Source: Antedon mediterranea
Lineage: Eukaryota; Echinodermata; Crinoidea; Comatulida; Antedonidae
Length of the DNA stretch: 64,000 nt
Direction of reading: 5' to 3'
Assembly (NCBI RefSeq): GCF_964355755.1
Contig: NC_092675.1
Location: 11,175,312-11,239,311, forward strand
Of the stretch, positions 24,801 to 36,800 are shown piece after piece; the first letter of the stretch is position 1, and the number at the start of each line of letters is the position of its first letter. Below the pieces are notes generated by a model. That model searched no databases, was not told where the DNA came from, and worked only from the letters and a program-made list of their open reading frames with translations. Made by a program: the position numbers and the translations under genes.

Positions 24801-27800
24801 TCCGAATGTCAAAAAAGTATACCCTGGAACCTACTTGGAGAGATACTTTTTTTATAATTGTGTATTTTATTTTGTTTAAATTTTAGCCAGCTATTGACGA
24901 AGGAATTTATTGGGGTGTGAACTTTGACAGGTTTCATCAATATATGCGTGATCAGGTGATTGTTGCTGCTATTAAAAGACGAGTTGATGAGGTAAACTAA
25001 TGAATGGCAATAATTTTATGTTCTTATGTTTAATTCTATTAAATAATTTATTTATCTTTCATGCCTTTCCATTTAGTTCCAAAAAGGAAACCTCCACATT
25101 ATGTGTACAGATCCAGATTGCTAACTAGCTAACTGTTAGCCTAACCGATCGCAGCCTGCACGAGAATGCTATATCCGATCCAGCTTGATCGGCTTTCCAG
25201 ATGGCGAACTCTAACGGTTAGAGATTTGACCTTGTTTCATCCAATTTGCTTCTATTATTCCTTTGGTGTCAAATCAGTGTCGCTAGGTTAATTTTTCATG
25301 TGCGAAGAAGGCTAACAAGCTGACATTCACACATTTCTGTGTGAAGTGCTTTTACTTTAATAAGCACTAGGCCTACATAAATGTATATTATTACAGTTTT
25401 TTTCCTTTTTTTCTTTTTGTCAATCAATATAAAATAATAAAAAAATGGTTTTGTTTGTGTAAAGGCTGCACACAAGCATAAGAATTAACATTTAAAAAAG
25501 ATATGAATTTGTCATTACCAAATTCAAAAGGACATTAGCTATTTACCAAACTAAATGAATTCTGGTCCTGTCAAATAATAAGTTGCAAATATTGTTATCA
25601 CTTAGAATGCAGCAATGATTGTTCAGACAATGTTGAGAATAAGTGAAGTGACAACCAGTTGTCTAGCAGATGTTACCAACCCAGTTGCAACCAATGAAAT
25701 CTTCGAAGCTTTACCTAAAGAACCAGCTATAGACCAGAGTACATTGAATCAGTACCTCAAAATACTAGTAGAAGATCAGGTGAGTAGTTCATGACATCAG
25801 AGTGCGAGTTTGAGTAGTTTTTATATAAAGAGTGAAATTTTAGTATTAAACATAATCACCAGTTTTTTTTCGATGTGTGGTGTTGTGAGATTTTAGGTTT
25901 CAATAGTATACATGACATCAGGTTTCAATACTCTACATGATTGTAGATTTCAATACTATACATAATTTCAGGTTTCAATACTCTACATGATTTCAGGTTT
26001 CAACACTATACAGGATTTAAGGTTTCTTACTATACATGATATCAGATTTCAATACTATACATGATTTCAGGTTTCTTACTATACATGATTTCAGGTTTCA
26101 ATACTATACATCAGACCTCCCAACTTGGATTGACAAAAAATAGGGAGATTTTTTCGGTAAAAAATATATTATTACGACGCGTTATGCGACGCGCGTTACA
26201 CAACAAAGATATACAAAAATAAATTGTCTCTGTTTTTTCAAAATGCTACAATACAATATTTTATTTTCATCTTTCATCTTATGTACATTATTAACATAAC
26301 ACATTTAGTGCATTTCAGTCCGGGAACATAGCTGGAAAAAGGTGGTTTGCGTGCTGCGTAATGGCGAATGGAAGATTGTGTTCTACAATATACGATCCGT
26401 ATAAAGCACCTCCGCGTTTATAACCTTTTCTGCTATTGGATCTCTGTTATTGAACAACAAAGTCTGGCATTGGTTCACAGCTCTTGCAACTTTTTCATGC
26501 TTCTTTGTCTGTAAAAAATATCAATTTCCATAACTAATTACAGATCTAGGCTAAATATTTTTTTTTAGGCTAAATATTATATTTTTCAAAACATCCTAGG
26601 CCTAGATAACATACAGTTTTGTACCTAGACGTACGTATGACCACCACCAGGCCTAGTAGCCGAATCGACAGGCCAACTACAGGCCTAGCTTATCTAAGGT
26701 TCACCAATCCCTAGGCCTGGAGTGACTGAACGACGCCGTTTAGTAACCTAAAGGCACTGTTGAGGCCTAGCCTAGCTTCAACGGTTGCAGCCTTGCGTCT
26801 AACATTTTCTGGCCTTTTGTAGTTTATTTAATTATACATTAAAAAAGCACATAACATATGAAAAATAAAATAAACTTACCGAAACATGTTTCTGAACGTC
26901 ATTTCTACCGCCATGACTTATATTAAATGTCAAATTGCACGGCGTGCGTGCATCTAGCTGAACTAGGTTCACCTCTGACCGAAATAATGCATGGATAATC
27001 TTCTGTGAACTCTGGTTTGAACTTTGCTGCATACTTAATTTTTTTCTTCGGCGGCGGTCGAGCTGACATCGTAAATTATTTATTTGAAATTGTAATATTA
27101 TTTTAACTAGTTGAATGGCGATCAGTTGATAAGTAATTAAAAAATGCATCTTTTTTTTAATTATACGTGGTCAATAAGTGGTTTTTCAAGGGATTGATTT
27201 GATTGGTCGTTTATTCACACAAAGCTTGCTGAATGCAATTCTATCTGCCAGCCCACACCTACCAATACCATGCCATGTTGTTTAGGCGACCCACCTAGGC
27301 GTATTTAATTAGTCAACAAAGAAGGGAAGTAGTACTCTTTGTTTTATTCGAGTATGCTTTGTTTTATTTATCTTTTTACGAACAATGGTATTTGCGTGTG
27401 GCTTTTGTTTTGCTTTTAACTAAACAACCAACTTCACAACGAACTGTCAATTCAACAACATATAACGTTAAAAATGTGATTACTTGGCTTGGCCATATTG
27501 TATATGTTCCTTGTTTAAAATCGGGAAATTTTTATCCAAAAATGAAAAAATCGGGGGAAATTTGGGTTTCGCGGGAGAGTGGGAGAGAACCAAAAAAATC
27601 GGGAGACTCCCGCGATTTTCGGGAGAGTTGGGAGGTCTGATACATGATTTCAGGTTTAAATACTATACATGATTTCAGGTTTCAATACTATACATGATTT
27701 CAGGTTTCAATACTATACATGATTTCAGGTTTCAATACTATACAGGATTTAAGGTTTCTTACTATACATGATATCAGATTTCAATACTATACATGATTTC

Positions 27801-30800
27801 AGGTTTCTTACTATACATGATTTCAGGTTTCAATACTATACATGATTTCAGGTTTCAATACTATACAGGATTTCAGGTTTCTTACTATACATGATATCAG
27901 GTTTCTTACTATACATGATTTCAGGTTTCAATACTATACATGATTTCAGGTTTCTTACTATACATGATATCAGATTTCAATACTATACAGGATTTAAGGT
28001 TTCTTACTATACATGATTTCAGGTTTCAAGACTATACATGATTTCAGGTTTCAATACTATACATGATTTCAGGTTTCAATACTATACATGATTTCAGGTT
28101 TCAATACTATACATGATTTCAGGTTTCAATACAATACAGGATTTAAGGTTTCTTACTATACATGATTTCAGGTTTCAAGACTATACATGATTTCAGGTTT
28201 CAATACTATACATGATTTCAGGTTTCAATACTATACATGATTTCAGGTTTCAATACTATACATAATTTCGGGTTTCAATACTATACATGATTTCAGGTTT
28301 CAATACTATACATGATTTCAGGTTTCAATACTATACATGATTTCAGGTTTCAATACTATACATGGGGTCTAGGACAACTACCCCCTGGACAACTACCACC
28401 CGGACAATAACCCCCTGGACAATCACCCTCCTAGGACAACTACCCTCTTAGGACAACTACCTCCTAGGACAATTACCCCCTAGGACAATTACCCCCTAGG
28501 ACAACTACCCTCCTAGGACAATTACCCTCCTAGGACAATTACCCTCCTAGGACAATTACCCTCCTAGGACAATTACCCTCCTAGGACAATTACCCCCTAG
28601 GACAATTACCCCCTAGGACAATTACCCCCTAGGACAATTACCCCCTAGGACAATTACCCCCTAGGACAACTACCCCCTAGGACAACTACCCCCTAGGACA
28701 ACTACCCCTAGGACGAAAACTACCCTCTAGCTACCCACTAGGAACAACTACAGCTTACGATTGGTAACCAATTAACAAGCTGCTTCTTTTGGTGCTAATT
28801 GTATTGTAAAATCAAATGGTGTGTAAAGAGGGAACTACCAGGGCATTGTACCACACTATACATTTAACAATATTTGAGGTGAAATTATTAAAATATCGAC
28901 GTATGTACCTAACATTTGTAGTATATTTTGTAATAACTGTAGCGATATTTATTTTTCTTAAACTTCTAGGACAAACTATGAAAAACGATTTCCTCAATTG
29001 GCGCAGTTAGCTATGTTTTCAAAATAGGAAGACTAAAAAATGTATGAACTGTTAAACGGGGGAGAGAGAGATTGATTTTCAAATCGTCTAATGTAATCAA
29101 TTGTTTTATAGTGTAGGTTTTTTTTAAATCTAAACTCAAATTAGGAGGTTCTGTTCTGTAGAAAACGAATTGGAATAAAATGAAATAAGTAGAAATGTTT
29201 AAGTCATAAACATATCATGGATATAATTATTCTTTAGGTTCTAAAAAGTTTTATTGTCCTATTTTCTCAGGAGTGGAAAAAAAATGTAAAAACAAATCAA
29301 TTTAAGTTCTTCTATGAAGTAGTAACAGCCAAACCAATATTCCATTATTACTGGACTTGTAGTAGTAAACGTATAATGTCATTAAACAGCATAACATACA
29401 GTAAGCTCTTACAGTAAAACATTTGTTTTGAAAAAGAAAAGAGAGAACAAAATCGGGCCAATTTAACGATAATAAGGGGCTGCTCCAGTCCCACTATCTT
29501 ACAAATTCCCTCTAGTCCAACTGCTATGCCCCTAGGACAACTACCCCTCTAGAACAACAACACTCTCTGAACAACCACATCTTCACCTTAGATAATTACG
29601 ATCTTGTAAAACTTACTGAACTTCAAAACATAGGGAGAGAGATTGATCTTAAATGAAAGACTGATTGACTGGTGCAGCTACTGTAGGTAAACTGTATGTT
29701 CCTAGATTTATATACGGCATCTTCATGTCACACAAGAATAAAATAAGCCACCCCTTTATTTTTCAAGAATACGTTTTAATAATTTGATCAATTCTCGTTT
29801 AATGTTAAATAACTGCCGACGATACGCATATTAAAAAAATCAAAAGCTTTCATATAAGCAATCACTCTCCTTATGTTTTAAAGTTCAGTAAGTTTTACAA
29901 GATTGTAATTATAACCCAAGGTGTAGGTGTCATGATATAGGTGTGGTTGTTCAGAGGGTGTTGTGTCCTAGGGGAATAGCAGTTGGACTAGAGGGTAGTT
30001 GTCCTAGGAGGGTAGTTGTCCTAGGAGGGTAGTTGTCCTAGAGGGTAGTTGTCCTAGGGGTAGTTGTCCTAGGGGATAGTTGTCCTAGGGGGTAGTTGTC
30101 CTAGAGGGTAGTTGTCCTAGGGGGGTAGTTGTCCTAGAGGGTAGTTGTCCTAGGGGGGTAATTGTCCTAGGGGGGTCATTGTCCAGGGGGTAGTTGTCCG
30201 GATACATATACATGATTTCAGGTTTCAATACTATACATGATTTCAGGTTTCATACTATACATGATTACATGATTTCAGGTTTCAATACTATACACAATTT
30301 TAGGTTAGGTTATATATTGATTAGCAGATAATGGACAACACGGCCATATACATGGCTGCAGTCGCATGCTCAAGTTAGTGTTTACCGACCAACCGACCGA
30401 CATATTGAGACGAGATAGTTGGGGAGCCAGAAAGGGTTTACTTGCACCCTCTAGCAAACTATGCCCAACAATTTTTTTTGCTTCCTTATATCAATACAAA
30501 TCAATTTTTTGCTGTTGGCCGAAAAAAAATTAGGATACTTGTACAGGGGCCAAAAGGTCAATATGGTCAAAGTTAAGACTGTGCGTAACTTGGTAACTAC
30601 TGGGTGTATTGGAATATTTTTTGTACCAAACTAATCAGAAGACCCATATTTCTATTCACTCGAATGGGAAACTTTTGCCAAAAGTAAACGGAAACCCCTT
30701 TTCTGACCACTGGTCAATAAATTGGCCATATGAATATCTCAGCAACCACTGGTCAGAAAGTGATAATTGTGGTCTCAAATTACTCGCACAGTATGTTTAT

Positions 30801-33800
30801 ATTTGTTCTAATGTAATAAAAATCATACAACTGTCAATAAACCATTAATTTTGACCTTTGACATATAGCCGGCACAAATATTTTTGGCTTGGAGCACACT
30901 TTTCATATCTCAGAAATTGTTGGGCGGATATGGTCATACTGTAGTTGTATTTCTATTTACTTTAATGGACAACTTTGGCCAAAAATGACCGTGGTCAAGA
31001 AAATAGCCATATCAATATCTCAGCAACCACTAGTCAAAAAGTTACAATTTTAGTCTCAAATTACTCGCAATATACAGTATATATAATTATATTTCCTCTA
31101 ATACAACAGAAATACACAATACACACCTTATTTTGACATTTAACCTATAGCTGTTACAAACATAGCGAATTGTCTTGCTTAATATCAAAATATCAGTGAC
31201 TGTTGTGTGAGTATGGTATATACTATGAATAGAAAGTCCTAGTAGATAATTCTATTAATTTTAATGAATAACATCACAGTTAATCTCTCGTCACCAAGAT
31301 CATTATTAATATTTAGTATTATAATTACAATCTAAACTATATCACTGTTTAACAATTTTAAAGAACTCCGGTAAATGAATGACAAATGCTATACAGATCA
31401 AATTAACCATAGTATGACTATATATTATGTTGGAATCATTAAGTTATTATAATTTACAACTAATACTAATTAATAGGCTTACCATGTTTGTATGACAATG
31501 CACAGTGAACCTTTAACATCATTCCTACTACTTAGTATGTGATTTTAATTAAAACTAAAAATTAATAATTCTAAAGAACTTAGGTTTGTTTTGTTCAGAT
31601 TTTCCAATGTTTCCCTCCATTAAAAGAAGCTGTTTGATGTGAATCTTTTTATTACAAATGAACAAAAATATGTAAATTAGTTGCATAGTTATCTTTATTC
31701 ACAAACCTATATTTAGGATACTAGCTTTAATTAAAATCACATGCGCACTGATGGTATGATGGTTTACTATGCAATGTTTATTCATTTATTTGCTTCTTAA
31801 ATTATTAGTAAATCCAACAAAAAGGAGAATGAGTAAATAACAATAATGTCCTTTAGGATTATTATAACATAGTCATACTACTGTAGTAACGGTTTTCTTA
31901 GATTTTTCTTTAGATTTTGATAATTTTTAACACAAGCAAGAAAGACACTGGGTTGAATTGAGAAGTTTGATACTATTGTACCAACTAAAAGATCAATGTT
32001 TCCATTTTCTTTCCTAATTATAACTTTCTGACTAGTGGTCAGAAAAGAGGTTTCTGTCCACTTTCGGCAAACGTTTCCCATTAGAGTGAATAGAAATTTA
32101 GGTCTTCTGATTAGTTTGGTACAAACAGTATTCCAATACACCCAGTAGTTACCAAGCTACGCACAGTTCTAACTTTGACCATATTGACCTTTTGGCCCCT
32201 GTACTGACCAAGCATCCCAATTTGTTTTCTGCCAACAGCAAAAAGTTTTTATTGATATATAAGGAAGCAAAAAACATTGTTAACATAGTTTGCTAGAGGG
32301 TGCAGGTAAACCCTTCCTGGCTCCCTAACTGAGAGTAACGTTGCATAACCTATAAGAAATAAAATGCAAAATTATGAATGTTTTTCCTTTCAGACTGAGT
32401 TTGTATCAAAATACAGTACATCTGGTGGAGGGATGTATGTTGTCAGTATCCTTAGATAGTGAATTAAAATAAAGGTCTAACTTTTAAAGCCAAACTTCTC
32501 AAACAACTATAGTAATCTAATGTAATTTTGGCAAAGGTGCTTTAAATCAATACACGAATCAATGACTGGACAGAGGCTTAAAAATTAGAAGATTTGGTTT
32601 TTAATTTAACATAACACATAAATTTGAAATGTCAGTTTATCTCAACGTCTATTTCCAGTTAATTTTCATGTTAACTTCATGCCTGATAGATATTTATAAG
32701 GCTGTTAAGGAACTCTGTATAGCCAGTCTAGGATCTACAGTACAAGAAAGGTTTGGCCAGAAAAGTTACAGAATATTTAAGTTGCTACTGACGAAGAAAT
32801 ATTTAGAACAGAAACAGATTGAGGATTTTGCTCTAATACCTGCAAAAGAAGCCAAGGAAATGCTATACAAAATGTTTGCAGAGCAGCTTATTTCGGTGCA
32901 AGAGATTCCACGTACACCAGATCATGCACCATCTCGCACGTTCTTCCTATTCAATGTGAATGCTGACCAAGTGTGTCGCAATATTCTGGAACGATCATAC
33001 AAATCTATTGTGAATCTATTCTTGAGACGCAATCATGAAACTCAAAATAACAAGTAAGTTTTATAAATACAGAACATATTTTAAAGTTGAATTGACAATA
33101 GTGAGCTTTCGCATCGGGAAGGTAGACAAAAGGAGACGGTAATTTATACGTAAGATTAACCTGTGCATGCGTGTAAAGCCATGTATAAACAGTTCCATTC
33201 ATTATCGCAACTGTATTGGGTTGATTTACCTTTGGTCCGACAGGACAGAGAGACGTTTACTGTATGACGAAGAGGCTTACCGCCACCGCAAGAGAAAAGC
33301 AGGATGGAAGACACTTTATACAATTCCATCACCATGTTAATGTACCATCTCCTGTCTTTTACTGTCCCAATAAATGTGAAACCTCACTATGTATTTATCA
33401 TATCTTGAACACTAAAGGAACAGATTTAAATTTTGTTATCAGACGTGTAATTGAGAAATCTCAACGCGTGGAGGCAATTGCAGCATCTTTACAAAGCGCT
33501 GGAGCTGATGATGCACAGACTGCAGAAATAGAGGATATGATTACACCGGCAGAAGCTGCACAACTCAAACGTTACAAAGACAACATCTCAAAGTATGCCA
33601 TACAATAGTATTATAATTTAACAATTTAACTATTTTTGTCAAACTACAGTACCATCCAGAAATCATCTACCCTTGTACACATACTGTCCACGGGAAATAT
33701 TCGGAAATAAGAGATCAGCTACTTCCTGCTAAAAGTTGGAACTCGCTGTACAGCGTGCTCTACCGATCGTCAAAAAATCATGGAGCTAGATCATTATGTA

Positions 33801-36800
33801 AAACTTGACACGCCCATTCATTCATAAAACTAAAGATTCCAACGCTGTTATTTGACAAAAATAATCGGGGTTTCTCAGGCTAGGCGTTGTCAGTTTGTAA
33901 AACATTTTTTACAGTAATTTAAAAAAAATACATTCTATGCAGCCTAAAAAGAAAGTTAAAATGTAAATATGTCTTCACTTTATTTATAGTACAGTTATAT
34001 ATAATTTTTTGGAATTGATAGAAATATTGTAGTACTAGCAATTATACCCGCCCCAGGGCGGGTTTCAAAATTAGTTTTGAGAAGCCTTCTCAGTACATAA
34101 CACCAGACGCCAGTATCTCCCTATACTCACCAACCTCCATTCCTCTTCAATAACACCCCACACTCTTTTTTAAGGACAAATTCAATTCAACGTTAGCTTC
34201 CAATCGCATTTGACAGAGTTAGCCACCCTATCCTTTTGGATAAATTGCACAAGTATGGCTTTTGTGGGAACTTACTGAATTGGTTGCATTCTTTCCTGTC
34301 GAATCGTGAACAAGCTGTTTCTTACAAAGGCACTCTTTCCTCTTTGGTTCACGTTACATCTGGAGTGCCTCAGGGCTCGATGCTTGGCCCTATTCTTTTT
34401 AATATGTATATTGCTGATCTTTCTACCTTGATCTCATCCCACATGCCACAATATGCTGACGACACTGTTCTCTATAGAGTAATCAAATCCCCAGTTGATT
34501 GTGACTTTTTACAGGCTGACCTCAACTCTATCATTAAATGGGGTGAAACAAATCGTATGTCCCTCAATCCTGGTAAATGTAAAGTCATGGAAATAACCCG
34601 CTCGAAAAACCACAACTCTTTCCAATATTTCAGCCTTAATAATCAAATCGAAACTGTGTCCCACTCTAAATACCTTGGAGTTACTTTAACTTCGGATTTA
34701 AAATGGAACCAGCATATATCCCAATCTGTTAGTAAATGTAACAGACTTGTGGGTTTTATTAAACGTTGTGTTAAGACCAGTGACCACCTTGTTCTTTTAA
34801 AACTTTTCACAACAATAGTAAGGCCACATCAACAATGTACTATCAACCAAATCGAATCTATCCAAAGATGTTTCACTAGATCATATTTTCCAGGCTATTT
34901 CCAAACTATATATTCCCTCCGTCCATCTTACGAAGCTTGACTTACCTTCCTCAAACCGTCACCAGTCAAAATTGCTAAATTATAGCAGGTATCCTGCTAT
35001 ACTTTATTTGCACAAGTAATTAGCATTGTTTACATAATACAGTAGATTAATCAACTGATAACATGTGTAGTTTTTTCAGCATATCCTAACTTTTTTCAGA
35101 AACATATTTCATCACTTTAAACAAGATAAATGTGTTCAGAAGTATTTAAAACATACACATTTATCTTTGATTTGTAAAAATCCATCAAATATAACGTATT
35201 TTTGATACTTAGAAAAGTATTTAATTTCCTTAGAGGGGCCTTAGAGCCAAGACCTTAGAACACGAATGCTGTTCTGTCTGTTGTCTTCCCCCCACCTACC
35301 TGTGCAATGCTTGCCTGTATGCTTTGAATAGAAAACCGTTCAGGCGAAACGATCGACTTCCGGTAAAGTTTAGCAGGCTAACCCTCCCTCATGACTCCGG
35401 AGAGTTTGCGGACGCAAAGCTCCATTTCCTATTCTCCCAATGTAAAGTTTAGCAGGCTAACTCTCTCGTGGAGAGTTTGCGGACGCAAAGCTCCATCCCT
35501 ATTCTTCCAATGTAAAGTTTAGCAGGCTAACTCTCCTGACTCTAGAGAGTTTACAGACGCCAGCGCAAAGCTCCTTTCATAAAGTTTAGTTTGGCAGGGC
35601 GACATGTGACATGTATACTGTATTTTAATAATTCATTAGAAGATAATTAATAGGAAACTTATATAAAAGATGTGACCTATACCAATTCAAAATTACAATA
35701 ATTAAATTTAAAATGTGTTTATCGTGGACGACGTGTGAATATGTTTTTGACCCGGGCTTCCTTGTCCTTTGTGACTAATAATAGAGGCATATTTGCGTAT
35801 TTTAAAATAAATACGCAATAAAATTCATATAAATAAAAATTATATTATATAATATTTATTTTATACAGTATTATTATATATTAAAATGTATTTTATCTAT
35901 TAAGTATTTCAAAAAAATAAGTACAGATGCCGGTGGTGAGCAATATATGCGCACTTAAAATAACTTTGGAAAACACCCACCCTAGTTTCAAAACACGATC
36001 GCATGTCACGAGGTTAAAATAAAAGATGATGAAATTATTTTGTTATCAATCAGGCTTTTTAATTATATTATACTCCCCAAAATTTATTTTCTGCGATTAA
36101 AATTATAATTTTAATAAAAATATATTTTCCGTAAAATAATCTAATTAATTTAGTATTAGTATAAGACTAACATCAATTCTTTTCAAAACTACACTGTTTT
36201 ATTTGACATTGCGTGAACCTGAAAATCGCCAACGAAATGTCAACTATGTTACACCAATACCACTCATGGATAAGTAGCCTGCTACCAAGATCGGGCCAAC
36301 GCGACAGGCCCCAGTTTTTAGGGCTTTGACTAGTTCACGCACGATTTTACTGATATAGAAAAGATTATTTAAGTTCAGTTTATTAGTGTTAGATTGATTT
36401 TTAGGAGTTTAATTGATTATTTTGCAGTTAGGTCTAGGATGGCCTACTAAGCCTCTTTTATTTATCGTCTATTATATCCTGTATAATGGTTTTCACCCAT
36501 ATGCCTATTGTTCTTCAAACTTCTTTTCATAGGAGTCTACAATTAACAATAGGTCTGTAGTTCATTTCCTTTAATGTTTATTGGATTCTGTTCTTTGTTC
36601 ATTATATTGTCTATTTAAAAAATTAGCAGGCACAGAATAATAAAAACACATTCAAGTGAAAATTGTAATTATATCAGGTGCTTAATAAATATTTTGATAA
36701 ATTTTCAACATGTAAATTGCCGGCCCAATTGAAATGCGTTGTTTTGTCAAATAAGTTGACTCCAGTATGTTTCCTTGTACTAATAGGCCTATTGTTAAAT

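Noticed and set aside
27646-28363. Regular short repeats resembling a CRISPR array
   Set aside because: Units are contiguous with no unique spacers, the DNA is eukaryotic, and no cas genes are present; it is a satellite.
33264-33442. In-frame upstream extension of POLR3C exon 9 and a possible alternative exon after CCGACAG at 33243
   Set aside because: The extension has no RPC3 similarity, and joining exon 8 to 33244 meets a stop within eight codons; the phase with 33443 is perfect.
34043-34070. CCCGCC / GGCGGG hairpin considered as a terminator or regulatory site
   Set aside because: Short and isolated in a POLR3C intron; nothing links it to a transcript end.
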